Source: Actinomycetota bacterium
GTDB lineage: Bacteria; Actinomycetota; Actinomycetes; S36-B12
Direction of reading: 5' to 3'
Length of the DNA stretch: 10,199 nt
Assembly (NCBI GenBank): GCA_009700485.1
Contig: WLLZ01000061.1
Coordinates: forward strand, 1-10,199
Part shown: positions 1 to 6,406 of the stretch, piece after piece
Numbering within the stretch: position 1 is the first letter of the stretch
How the letters are laid out: every line of letters begins with the position of its first letter
Translations under genes and position numbers: made by a program
The notes under the pieces: generated by a model
What the model was told of the DNA's origin: nothing
Databases searched by the model: none
What the model saw: the letters and a program-made list of their open reading frames with translations, nothing else

Positions 1-231
1 CCATTCATCGATGAGCACCGGTTGCGCACCGTCTGTCAGCGACTCGGGGCGCGCCTCAAGTAGTTCGACCACCTGTGGCACTTGGCAGTCAAGTACGCGC
101 GCGACACGACCGCTAGCGGTCCGGGTTTTGCCTACCCCCCTCGCACCCTCAATACTGATTGCGTCGAGGGCGGGAAAGAGCAAGCTCAGCTCGGCATCAA
201 CTATTCGAGGCAGGTATCGGTCCGGGCTCAC
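1..231 (-). CDS. AAA_14/DUF4143-family ATPase, N-terminal fragment
   Basis: This is the first 77 codons of a gene that runs off the left edge of the window. It contains a Walker A motif, GARGVGKT (residues 29-36), and a Walker B motif, VLIDEW (72-77), about 40 residues apart, followed by the edge. The opening RYLPRIVDAEL and the short Walker A to Walker B distance are typical of actinobacterial AAA_14/DUF4143 ATPases, which are usually about 400 residues long; their biological role is poorly known. The GTG start at 229-231 is forced, because an in-frame TAG lies only four codons upstream (241-243) and no other common start lies between. There is no Shine-Dalgarno sequence; a TAGTAT box six bases upstream suggests a leaderless transcript. 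The gene diverges from the secreted-protein gene at 375. Its upstream region carries the 23-base repeat array. Family assignment is firm, function is not. Confidence 0.85.
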   Translation of the reverse strand, partial: MSPDRYLPRIVDAELSLLFPALDAISIEGARGVGKTRTASGRVARVLDCQVPQVVELLEARPESLTDGAQPVLIDEW

Positions 232-237
232 AGTTAT

Positions 238-243
238 ATACTA
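238..243 (-). promoter_or_regulatory. Predicted -10 box (TAGTAT) of leaderless ATPase gene
   Basis: Read on the minus strand this is TAGTAT, a TANNNT hexamer, followed by exactly six bases and then the GTG start at 231. This is the spacing expected when transcription begins at or next to the start codon. There is no recognisable -35 hexamer at 17-18 bases; that space is filled by the 23-base repeats. The last three bases of the box belong to the first repeat unit. Confidence 0.55.
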
Positions 244-300
244 CATCTGGTCGGAGGTTTACGCTACTTCTGGTCGGACTTTTAGGCTACGTCTGGTCGA
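241..300. repeat. Three direct repeats, 23-base period, operator-like
   Basis: The 14-base core CTACNTCTGGTCGG occurs at 241-254, 264-277 and 287-300 (the last copy ends in A instead of G). The spacing is exactly 23 bases each time. Units 1 and 2 also share most of the nine bases between cores (A, two variable bases, TTTA, one variable base, G), so they match at 19 of 23 positions. The period is not a multiple of three, so this is not a coding repeat. The array sits immediately upstream of the predicted -10 of the ATPase gene and covers the place of a -35 element. About two helical turns per unit would put bound proteins on nearly the same face of the DNA. I infer a regulator-binding array; the factor is unknown. 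Confidence 0.8.
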
Positions 301-341
301 ATAATTGCCTGGTATTGCGCCGAAATTCCATCCTTCACCAT

Positions 342-347
342 TATGCT
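342..347 (+). promoter_or_regulatory. Predicted -10 box (TATGCT) for the Ig-like protein gene
   Basis: TATGCT fits the TANNNT pattern. A transcript starting about seven bases downstream would have a leader of roughly 20 bases containing the AGGAG ribosome binding site at 365-369. I see no clear -35 hexamer at the usual distance. Confidence 0.4.
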
Positions 348-374
348 GAGTCCAACGACCACCTAGGAGCCAGC

Positions 375-1610
375 ATGCCCAATGTGACTATGCACCCCCG
401 TCTCGCCCGAACTCTCGCTGCCACCGCCTTGGCCGTCGGCCTTGGGCTCGCGAGCCTGCCAAGTGCTCAGGCCGCGCCCCCCGCCGGCTTCATTGCCACC
501 CCAAACGGCATGGTTGGGCTCAGCCAATCCATCACGATCTATGCGCCGTCCGTCGCCGGGCAGGTAGTCACCATCGGCCTACAACTTGGCGCCGAAGCCA
601 CGACCGTGCAGACCACCATCGGCACCAACGGCTACGGAGCGGCCATCTGGACTCCAACCAGCGCCGGCACCTGGACCATTAACGCACTGGGTAGCGCACT
701 AAGTTCAGGATCAACAGCTATCACCGTTGCGCCCATGCCTACTTACACCGTGCTACTTGCGCAGAACAATCTGCAATCCGGTGTCACCGACAACCTCACG
801 GGTGCGGTGGTCGCACCCATCGGCACCATTGCGCCAACGGGGAGCATTCAACTAACCACTAGCACCGGCGCTGTCATTGTCACCAGCCCGCTAACCGGCC
901 AGTATGGCACCAGCACTGCCACCGCAATTCTGCCTTGGATTCCAACAACCCCTGGAGTAAATTCACTTTACGCAACTTTCCAGCCCGCATCAGGAAGTCA
1001 ACTGGCATCGACCAGCCCGCTAGCTCAACCTGCGGTAATTGGTGCCGTGCAGAATCTCGCATTGCGCTTCCCGCCAAACCTGTATGTCGGGTCGCCGACG
1101 GTTCTGCAAGCTGTGATTGGTAATGGTCTGCCGGCCGGCAGCGCCGCATTCTCCTTGGATGGCAAAGGCATCAGCGGATCAATTGCAACCACGAATGGGG
1201 TCTCTAGTTTCCAGTGGACACCAACAGTTACCGGCGTGCACACCATCAGCGCAAATTATTCGTCCAGTGCTACCGGGCCTAGCGGCACCTCAACGCAGAC
1301 TGTCAACATCCAAGGTGCGCGCACCGCTGACGTCATAACGGTTGACCCACCGGCTCAACCAGTTTGGTCAATAGCTCAACCAATCGTCATGACCGCGGGC
1401 ACCTCGGTGACACTCGCTGGTACAAGTCAGTCGGGCACCACCGTGGTGTTTAGTGAGCAGGGCCCGTGCGTTATCAACGGTGTTGCGTTGCAGGCTTTAG
1501 CAGCCGGCCAGTGCCAGGTCACCGTTGTTTCACCCGGCAACGCGGCAATTTCACCTGGCTCAGCGACCTACACCGTCACGGTGCAAGCGGCTCCTAGGAA
1601 GAGGAACTAA
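375..1610 (+). CDS. Secreted protein with tandem bacterial Ig-like modules
   Basis: This 411-residue protein has a Sec signal peptide: a basic n-region, a hydrophobic stretch of Ala/Leu/Val (about 13-28) and a likely cleavage after SAQA (residue 34). The ATG at 375 is chosen because AGGAG lies five bases upstream; an in-frame ATG at 390 is an alternative. The open frame extends back to 159, but that part has no signal-like sequence and runs through the repeat array. The mature part is rich in Thr, Ser, Ala, Gly and Val. It repeats a W-x-PT-x-x-G motif at residues 92, 188 and 281, each followed by alternating hydrophobic residues, as in Ig-like beta-sandwich domains of the Big_3 type. A last module (about 335-405) has two cysteines, 365 and 380, that could form a disulfide. 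There is no LPXTG signal or C-terminal membrane anchor, and the protein ends in RKRN. It is probably extracellular or loosely wall-bound. Ligand and exact role are unknown. Confidence 0.8.
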   Translation: MPNVTMHPRLARTLAATALAVGLGLASLPSAQAAPPAGFIATPNGMVGLSQSITIYAPSVAGQVVTIGLQLGAEATTVQTTIGTNGYGAAIWTPTSAGTWTINALGSALSSGSTAITVAPMPTYTVLLAQNNLQSGVTDNLTGAVVAPIGTIAPTGSIQLTTSTGAVIVTSPLTGQYGTSTATAILPWIPTTPGVNSLYATFQPASGSQLASTSPLAQPAVIGAVQNLALRFPPNLYVGSPTVLQAVIGNGLPAGSAAFSLDGKGISGSIATTNGVSSFQWTPTVTGVHTISANYSSSATGPSGTSTQTVNIQGARTADVITVDPPAQPVWSIAQPIVMTAGTSVTLAGTSQSGTTVVFSEQGPCVINGVALQALAAGQCQVTVVSPGNAAISPGSATYTVTVQAAPRKRN

Positions 1611-1624
1611 CTCACTAACTAGAG

Positions 1625-1658
1625 GGCCGGGGCGCGTTAACTCGCTCCCCGGCCTTTT
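1625..1658 (+). terminator. Rho-independent terminator of the Ig-like protein gene
   Basis: GGCCGGGG (1625-1632) pairs perfectly with CCCCGGCC (1647-1654), and two more pairs follow after one mismatch. The hairpin is followed directly by TTTT and then AATTT. It lies 14 bases after the stop of the plus-strand gene. The loop contains the TAA stop of the convergent glycosyltransferase gene (1637-1639), so the downstream arm also encodes its last residues. On the minus strand the hairpin is not followed by a T run, so it should work mainly for the plus-strand gene. Confidence 0.85.
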
Positions 1659-3496
1659 AATTTGCGCAAGGGCGCCGTCACTTTCCATGACCGCGTGTTG
1701 GTGACGAAATCAAGTTCCTGACGTAACGCATCCGCGGCAGACTTCAGTGCGATTACCTGAGTTTGTAGGTCGTCAGCGGCCAGCACGACAAATGATCTGA
1801 TGCCCAAGAAACCTTCAATCGAATCCGCGGCGTCGGTCACGCTCAAGGTGACCTGCGCGGGTTCACCTTGGTTACCGTCACCAAGTGGCAAGGTGATCAC
1901 CGAACCTAGGTAGACCTCCTGTTGCACCGGCCCACCCGGGCCTATTGCATCAATACGCGCCACCCCGGGCATCGAACGCGTCGATATCAAGATGGTTAAC
2001 GGTCCAGCAATTGGGCGGGTGAACCTGAAGTCAGCGCGAGCGCCTGGGCGGATTTCCAGACCCCAGGTTTGTGGTGATCCGAAAGTGCCGATAACCCCGG
2101 CATCAACGACGTTGAAGTCATCAGAGCCTCGTGGTTGGTGCAGCATCGGGGTGAGGCCTTCGGTCTGGAGGTGCCTCATGTATTGGTCTGCGTAACCACT
2201 GTCGGGAGCAGCCGCGCCGGTGGCGAGCACATACTCACGGCCCAGTTCAATAGTCGGATACATCGGCTTCCTGCCTTCACTTGATCGTGCCTGTTCGATG
2301 TCATGGCTGATGACGTCAGCGACATGTTGCCACGTCAAGTCGACAAAGTTATCTGCAATCTGGCTTTCAAAGCGCTTGCGCACCTCAACATTAAGTGCAT
2401 CGCGTTCGATAACTGTGGCCATGTCACTTGCATTGTCGGATTCAAAGTAGACGGCAAGTTTGCCGCCGGCTTCGGGTAAGGACGAGTTGTGCGCCACCAC
2501 CGGCAACTTGCCAAAAGCCAAGCTTTCAGAGACCGGCAAACCCCAGCCCTCATAGCGACTCGGGTAGACGGTGAATTCGGCATTGGCGTAGAAAGCTGCT
2601 AGCTCAGCATCGCTAACGCTGGTCGAAAGCAGCGACACCTTGCCGCCTAACCCGTTGGATTCGACATATGCGCGCAGGAATTCGTCGGAGTGCCAACCTA
2701 ACCGGCCAATACAAACAAGGTCGGGAACGCCATCAATACCGTGCTTATCAATTAATTGCTTCCAGGTGTTAAAAGCGAGAACGTGATTCTTGCGGGCCTC
2801 GACCGTGCCGACGAATAGTGCGTACGGTCGCGGCCAAGGCCGCACATTGGTCTCGTATCTGCCCGGGGTGATGCCACAAGGTAGGCCAGTAACACTGCCC
2901 ACCGGCGCCGAAGCGCCATGCGCTGATGCGTAGGCAATAAAGTCATTTCGGCTTGACTGAGAAATCGCCGGCACCATCGACGCAGTATCGATTACCAAAT
3001 TCAGATAGCGCTCAAAGAGTCGATTAACCGCTGCGGTGTGACCGGTCTCGAGCACCGGCGTTAAGTCGTATAACAGGAAAACAAGTTTGGCTCCCATTGC
3101 GTGAGCATCGCGTGCTGCCAACATCAAAGCATCATTGATCCAAACCGCCCCGAGGAAAGTCAGCACCGTGTTGGCATCAATGCGAGCCGGCGGCGCCGTT
3201 CGTGCCCGCAGCAAGCAAGTATCTGCGTCATTAGCCATGCCCTCCCGGATGGCACTCACCCCGGCCCCAAAGAACTGGGCTACTTCAACTCGAGTTAGTG
3301 CCACGAACACGCCGCGGGGGCGATCCAAGACGACCGCTAGTAAATAGGGGTCGGCAGCCAAAAGCAGTGGAGCGGTCTCGGCAATCACCCGCTGCACCCC
3401 GGAGACTGACTCTCGGCGCTGGAAGAACTCGATCAGGTCGGTGACATCCAGCAGGGTCTGACCGGGCACCACTTCGACCCCGGGCAACTGACTCAC
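1637..3496 (-). CDS. Family 4 glycosyltransferase with extra C-terminal domain
   Basis: This 619-residue protein is a GT-B fold glycosyltransferase. The second Rossmann domain begins with ALFVGTVEARKNH (226-238) and holds the GT4 signature PSRYEGWGLPVSESLAFG (312-329), with the Glu residues that contact the nucleotide-sugar donor, followed by VVAHNSSLPEAGG. The N-terminal half starts with LLDVTDLIEFF and VSGVQRVI, as in some O-antigen and capsule glycosyltransferases. GT4 enzymes are usually 350-420 residues; here residues from about 415 form a further domain with beta-strand character, then a short heptad-like helix (575-597) and the tail TRSWKVTAPLRKLKG, a motif common at the end of surface-polysaccharide glycosyltransferases. 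Donor and acceptor cannot be read from the sequence. The GTG at 3494-3496 is the only common start after an in-frame TAG four codons upstream. It has no well-placed Shine-Dalgarno but a TAGGTT box six bases before it. Probably cytoplasmic, at the membrane face. Confidence 0.88.
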   Translation of the reverse strand: MSQLPGVEVVPGQTLLDVTDLIEFFQRRESVSGVQRVIAETAPLLLAADPYLLAVVLDRPRGVFVALTRVEVAQFFGAGVSAIREGMANDADTCLLRARTAPPARIDANTVLTFLGAVWINDALMLAARDAHAMGAKLVFLLYDLTPVLETGHTAAVNRLFERYLNLVIDTASMVPAISQSSRNDFIAYASAHGASAPVGSVTGLPCGITPGRYETNVRPWPRPYALFVGTVEARKNHVLAFNTWKQLIDKHGIDGVPDLVCIGRLGWHSDEFLRAYVESNGLGGKVSLLSTSVSDAELAAFYANAEFTVYPSRYEGWGLPVSESLAFGKLPVVAHNSSLPEAGGKLAVYFESDNASDMATVIERDALNVEVRKRFESQIADNFVDLTWQHVADVISHDIEQARSSEGRKPMYPTIELGREYVLATGAAAPDSGYADQYMRHLQTEGLTPMLHQPRGSDDFNVVDAGVIGTFGSPQTWGLEIRPGARADFRFTRPIAGPLTILISTRSMPGVARIDAIGPGGPVQQEVYLGSVITLPLGDGNQGEPAQVTLSVTDAADSIEGFLGIRSFVVLAADDLQTQVIALKSAADALRQELDFVTNTRSWKVTAPLRKLKGRGAS

Positions 3497-3502
3497 CCCT
3501 AA

Positions 3503-3508
3503 AACCTA
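3503..3508 (-). promoter_or_regulatory. Predicted -10 box (TAGGTT) of leaderless GT4 gene
   Basis: On the minus strand TAGGTT is followed by six bases (TTAGGG) and the GTG start at 3496. This is the same arrangement as at the ATPase and DUF1972 genes and suggests a transcript that begins at the start codon. No -35 hexamer is evident. Confidence 0.5.
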
Positions 3509-3580
3509 GTCAATTCACGAAACTCTTGGGTCGGCAGCGCCACATCCAACGAAAAACCGGCGGTGAAGCCCCCGGGGGGA

Positions 3581-3586
3581 TACATT
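3581..3586 (+). promoter_or_regulatory. Possible -10 box (TACATT) for the sulfotransferase gene
   Basis: This is the only TANNNT hexamer in the 45 bases before the start codon. A transcript starting about seven bases downstream would have a leader near 30 bases that includes the GGAG site at 3610-3613. No -35 element is recognisable, so the call is weak. Confidence 0.3.
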
Positions 3587-3621
3587 AAGGGTCTAACAGG
3601 TTACTAATTGGAGAACACAAG

Positions 3622-4368
3622 GTGACAGGTGCGCACTTCCACCCGCAGCGCCTCCACCCGCGCTACGGCGGTTTGGTAAACCTTGCAAGCCAGTTGCCCG
3701 GGGGGCTCGCCCTCGTCTCAAAATCATGCGGCCGCTTCATTTTCGATCAACAGCCCTCCAGTTCAGAGAACCCGAGTGCGGCTGATCTCGAAGCCGCAGT
3801 GGTGGCAGTCTGCGGGTTCCCCCGCACTGGCACTACCTACCTACAAGTGGCCGCAAGCCAGGCGCTCGGTGCCCCCGAACGGTGCTGGAAGAACCACGAT
3901 CCATTCTCGATACCTGCCTATGTAAACGCTGGGCTCTTGACGCTGATCCCGCTGCGCGACCCGATCAGCACTATCGCCTCATGGAGCTTATATAACAACG
4001 ACCCACCTTCCATTTCCAGGAAGCGCAGCCGCCTGCTGGCCTATACCGCCTGGCACCGAGCGGCAAAGAAGTATGCGAAGTCACCGCAGGTGCTGTTCAT
4101 AAATTTTGATTCATTAGGAGCCACAACCGAGCAGTTGATGGCTGGTGTTCGGCAAGTCAACGAAGCCCAGTTGCTGCCCGTGACCATGCAGAACTTCCCG
4201 AGCGAAGTCCGCGAGGAGCTCAAGGCTCCCTATTTGCAAATCCTGAATTCACCTGAACTGCGACACCAACTATCAGATGCCTACCATGTTTTCGACAAGC
4301 TAAGCGCTGAAGTTGTTGCTATTCCCGACGTCAACATAGCAGCAGCAGCAGCAGCAGCAGCAGCATAA
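3622..4368 (+). CDS. Sulfotransferase family protein (PAPS-dependent)
   Basis: This 248-residue protein has the two signature elements of P-loop sulfotransferases. The 5'-phosphosulfate loop is GFPRTGTTYL (65-74), followed by a His at 92 in the region where the catalytic base often lies. The 3'-phosphate-binding motif is LRDPISTIASW (111-121), with the conserved Arg and Ser. Such enzymes move a sulfuryl group from PAPS to a hydroxyl or amine, often of a carbohydrate. The GTG start at 3622 has GGAG (3610-3613) eight bases upstream. The protein ends in nine consecutive alanines, all GCA codons, directly before the stop; this tail looks like a repeat expansion rather than part of the fold. The gene stands alone on the plus strand between minus-strand glycosyltransferase genes, so a surface glycan is the likely acceptor by context only. 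PAPS-synthesis genes are not in view. There is no signal peptide; it should act in the cytoplasm. Confidence 0.85.
   Translation: MTGAHFHPQRLHPRYGGLVNLASQLPGGLALVSKSCGRFIFDQQPSSSENPSAADLEAAVVAVCGFPRTGTTYLQVAASQALGAPERCWKNHDPFSIPAYVNAGLLTLIPLRDPISTIASWSLYNNDPPSISRKRSRLLAYTAWHRAAKKYAKSPQVLFINFDSLGATTEQLMAGVRQVNEAQLLPVTMQNFPSEVREELKAPYLQILNSPELRHQLSDAYHVFDKLSAEVVAIPDVNIAAAAAAAAA
4339..4365 (+). repeat. (GCA)9 trinucleotide microsatellite
   Basis: Nine perfect GCA units form the last nine sense codons of the sulfotransferase, followed at once by TAA. The unit length of three means slippage would change the length of the alanine tail without shifting the frame. The end of the tract (AGCAGC, 4359-4364) is complementary to GCTGCT (4373-4378) within the end of the convergent gene. 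Confidence 0.95.
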
Positions 4369-4369
4369 G

Positions 4370-5242
4370 TTAGCTGCTTATCAAGCTCCGCATTAGTTGT
4401 ACCCAACTCAATTGGGCTCGCAGTTGATTGCTCTGCGCAAGTGGCCGTAAGCGCTCGTGCAGGTCACCGAGTTTGCGCAGTGACTGCACGGGGTTAGGTG
4501 CGGCTCCAGCCAGGCGGCTCGCGCCCGACTTGGTTTGGTTGCCAGTGCGGAGGCCCACTTGCTGGCCAGCTTGCACTAAGTAATCAATGACGATGCCTTC
4601 ATCAATGATCATGCCGCTGCGCACCACAGCAACAAGGCTCCACCAGCGATCGTGCAGCCACCCCTTTGGCACTTCAAGGCCGCCCGCAAAGTGGCGCGGG
4701 CGCAGCATCGAGGCACCTCCGGTGGCTATCGAGTGACGCAGGGTGTAGCGCAATTGCTCGACGGGTGTGATGCCTTGCCAATCACTTGGCACCGGGAAGG
4801 TGCCGCGTATGGTGCCCTCGGCGTTAACCAACGCACCAGACCCAACCAAATTACCGTCACTAGCAACCATTAAAGCCTGCGGTTGTTGATCAAGTAGCGC
4901 GCACTGTCTTGAGATTCGATCCGGATGCCAAGTGTCATCGTGATCACCTAGCACCACGAGGTCAGCACCCAGGTTCGCCGCGAGCTGCACTCCTTGCACG
5001 AAGTTGCTGGCAATGCGGGTTGTGATATTTCGGGCCGATGATGATGCCTGCTGGATCGTAAACGGGATGGGGCTTAACCCCTGCTGCTGCTCCAATATCT
5101 TCATGGTGTCATCGGTTGAGCGATCATCAATTACGACGATGTTCACGGGTGCCTGGGTTTGGTTTTGCACGCTAGATATCGTTTTAGTAATCCATTGCTC
5201 CGAATTATGGGTAACAAGCACCGCTGCAACCTGTGACTGCAT
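4370..5242 (-). CDS. Family 2 glycosyltransferase
   Basis: This 290-residue protein is a GT-A fold glycosyltransferase. It opens with VAAVLVTHNSEQWITKTISS (5-24), a typical first beta-strand and helix, then VVIDDRSTDDT (36-46), which contacts the nucleotide. GDHDDTWHPDRI (99-110) is the DXD-type metal site, in the form seen in rhamnosyl- and other polysaccharide-building GT2 enzymes. GASMLRP and WLHDRWW (176-201) supply the acceptor-side and catalytic-base region with the HD-W pattern. No membrane segment is present. The ATG at 5240-5242 overlaps the stop of the upstream gene by one base (TAATG), so translation is probably coupled and the two enzymes made together. Its stop lies one base from that of the convergent sulfotransferase, with no convincing terminator between. 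Sugar specificity is unknown. Confidence 0.88.
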   Translation of the reverse strand: MQSQVAAVLVTHNSEQWITKTISSVQNQTQAPVNIVVIDDRSTDDTMKILEQQQGLSPIPFTIQQASSSARNITTRIASNFVQGVQLAANLGADLVVLGDHDDTWHPDRISRQCALLDQQPQALMVASDGNLVGSGALVNAEGTIRGTFPVPSDWQGITPVEQLRYTLRHSIATGGASMLRPRHFAGGLEVPKGWLHDRWWSLVAVVRSGMIIDEGIVIDYLVQAGQQVGLRTGNQTKSGASRLAGAAPNPVQSLRKLGDLHERLRPLAQSNQLRAQLSWVQLMRSLISS

Positions 5243-6351
5243 TATTTACCACGCCGGTTCGCGAGTGAGTTAATCAACACTTCGTACTTATCGGTTACTG
5301 CATCCCACTGATAAGCCGATTCGATACGTTGCTGGTTCTGATCATGTAGTTCCACCAGACGAGCGGCTTCCTTGCCGGCCGCAATGTCATTAAAAATAAG
5401 TTGCAATTGATCTGCATCGCCCCAGAAGTAGCCTTGGTTAGCCGTGACCTCGCGATTGAACTCGACGTCATATGCGAGCACCGGAGCACCTGCACCCATC
5501 GCGCGCAGCAGGCTCGGGTTAGTGCCTCCAACCGAATGCCCGTGGATATAAGTGATGGCATGCCCGTAGAGTTGCTCAAGGAGTTCTTGGTCGTAAATAG
5601 CACCGGTGAATTTTATGCGTACGTCACCGTGCGCGGCAGCGTGAACTTTGTCGACATACCACTGTGAATATGGCGCACTACCGACAACTACAAGTGGCCG
5701 CGATTCACTACTTGTGCGATATGCATGCACCGCTTCGATCACGTGGTTTTCCGGTTCGAACCGGGCTACCAGCAGGTGATAGCCCTGCGGTGAAAGTTGC
5801 AACTCCGCTAGCCGAGTACTCGGTGGGTTGATTACTTCGGCGCCGTATGGGATGACCACACAATCGCGCCCGTAAGTCTGCTTTACGTAATCTGCGATCG
5901 CCTGCGCATCAGCGATTACCTCTTGGCCCCACTTAACGGCGGCTTTCTCGGCCCACCGGTAGTACTTCGCCCCCGCCCCTCGCCACTTCTCGCGCTTGGA
6001 CTCCAGCCCGTCAAGGTGAATTGCGGTTGGTATACCGGCCAACTTCAGTGGCTTGAGCAGTGGCGCGTTGCCGGCATTTAGCAGCAGCACCACATCGGGG
6101 TGATCCTTGATAATCGCGTGGGCCGTGCTGGCGGTGGTATGGCTTAAAGTCTCGGCCAGGCGGTGCCGGATAGCGGGCGCATTTACCAATTTCATGCCCT
6201 CATATTCGGTGATGTGCTGCCCCGGATTACGGCAATAAACCGTGACTTCATAGCCCCGGGCGGCCAGGCGCTTGCCGATTTCCTCGACGGCGGTCTCAAA
6301 CCCGCCATGCTGGGCGGGCACCCCCCGCGTGCCCATCAGCGCAACCTTCAC
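5242..6351 (-). CDS. DUF1972 glycosyltransferase, rhamnosyltransferase-like
   Basis: This 369-residue GT-B protein begins VKVALMGTRGVPAQHGGFET, the hallmark N-terminus of DUF1972 glycosyltransferases, several of which are rhamnosyltransferases in capsule and exopolysaccharide pathways. Further landmarks are HLDGLESKREKW (112-123), VIPYGAEV (166-173), LLVARFEPENHV (193-204), and HGHSVGGTNPSLLRAMGAGAPVLAYD (from 270), the donor-binding stretch in the place of the usual GT4 EX7E. The open frame extends 75 codons upstream, but that part has no homology and runs back over the divergent rmlC start, so I place the start at the GTG 6349-6351, where the family begins. A TACGCT box six bases upstream supports this start. 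The gene is the first of a two-gene operon with the GT2 gene. Its position back to back with rmlC, which works in dTDP-rhamnose supply, fits a rhamnosyl transfer role, but the donor is inferred. Confidence 0.87.
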   Translation of the reverse strand: MKVALMGTRGVPAQHGGFETAVEEIGKRLAARGYEVTVYCRNPGQHITEYEGMKLVNAPAIRHRLAETLSHTTASTAHAIIKDHPDVVLLLNAGNAPLLKPLKLAGIPTAIHLDGLESKREKWRGAGAKYYRWAEKAAVKWGQEVIADAQAIADYVKQTYGRDCVVIPYGAEVINPPSTRLAELQLSPQGYHLLVARFEPENHVIEAVHAYRTSSESRPLVVVGSAPYSQWYVDKVHAAAHGDVRIKFTGAIYDQELLEQLYGHAITYIHGHSVGGTNPSLLRAMGAGAPVLAYDVEFNREVTANQGYFWGDADQLQLIFNDIAAGKEAARLVELHDQNQQRIESAYQWDAVTDKYEVLINSLANRRGK

Positions 6352-6357
6352 GCGCCC

Positions 6358-6363
6358 AGCGTA
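6358..6363 (-). promoter_or_regulatory. Predicted -10 box (TACGCT) of DUF1972-GT2 operon
   Basis: TACGCT on the minus strand lies exactly six bases before the GTG start that homology picks independently. The match of the two lines of evidence supports a leaderless transcript. No -35 hexamer is visible. Confidence 0.5.
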
Positions 6364-6393
6364 CGTGGCGCCGGGTTCAGGGCGGTTCGCTGC

Positions 6394-6399
6394 TAGCCT
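6394..6399 (+). promoter_or_regulatory. Predicted -10 box (TAGCCT) of rmlC
   Basis: TAGCCT, preceded by TGC, lies seven bases before the GTG at 6407. If transcription starts at that codon the message is leaderless. The alternative is a start at the GTG 6413, for which AGGGG at 6403-6407 would be a Shine-Dalgarno at five bases. Confidence 0.45.
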
Positions 6400-6406
6400 C
6401 CCAGGG

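Larger units (their letters stand above)
3497..3621. other. 125-base divergent intergenic region
   Basis: This spacer separates the GT4 gene (-) from the sulfotransferase gene (+). It holds the predicted -10 boxes of both. It also holds a short GC palindrome CCCCCGGGGG (3569-3578) and a small inverted repeat TAAC-AG-GTTA (3593-3602) between the sulfotransferase -10 and its ribosome binding site. No small gene is apparent. Confidence 0.5.
6352..6406. promoter_or_regulatory. 55-base divergent promoter region, DUF1972 gene / rmlC
   Basis: Two GTG starts point away from each other across 55 bases. Each has a TANNNT box at leaderless spacing: TACGCT (minus strand, 6358-6363) six bases before the GTG at 6351, and TAGCCT (plus strand, 6394-6399) seven bases before the GTG at 6407. 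The plus-strand box is preceded by TGC, resembling an extended -10. Shared control of sugar supply and transfer is possible. Confidence 0.5.

Noticed and set aside
241..300. CRISPR array
   Set aside because: Units are 14-base cores with nine-base gaps that are themselves partly conserved; there are no unique spacers of CRISPR length and no cas genes.
159..374. Upstream extension of the Ig-like protein frame to 159
   Set aside because: It crosses the promoter repeats and the opposite ATPase start, has no signal-peptide character, and a good ribosome binding site marks the ATG at 375.
3569..3578. CCCCCGGGGG palindrome as an operator
   Set aside because: It occurs once, is short and is made of G and C only; nothing links it to a known regulator.
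4359..4378. Terminator between the sulfotransferase and GT2 genes
   Set aside because: AGCAGC and GCTGCT can pair with an eight-base loop, but the stem is short and no T run follows on either strand.
6272..6406. Upstream extension of rmlC to 6272
   Set aside because: It lies antisense to the DUF1972 gene, and RmlC numbering fits the mycobacterial enzyme only from the GTG at 6407.
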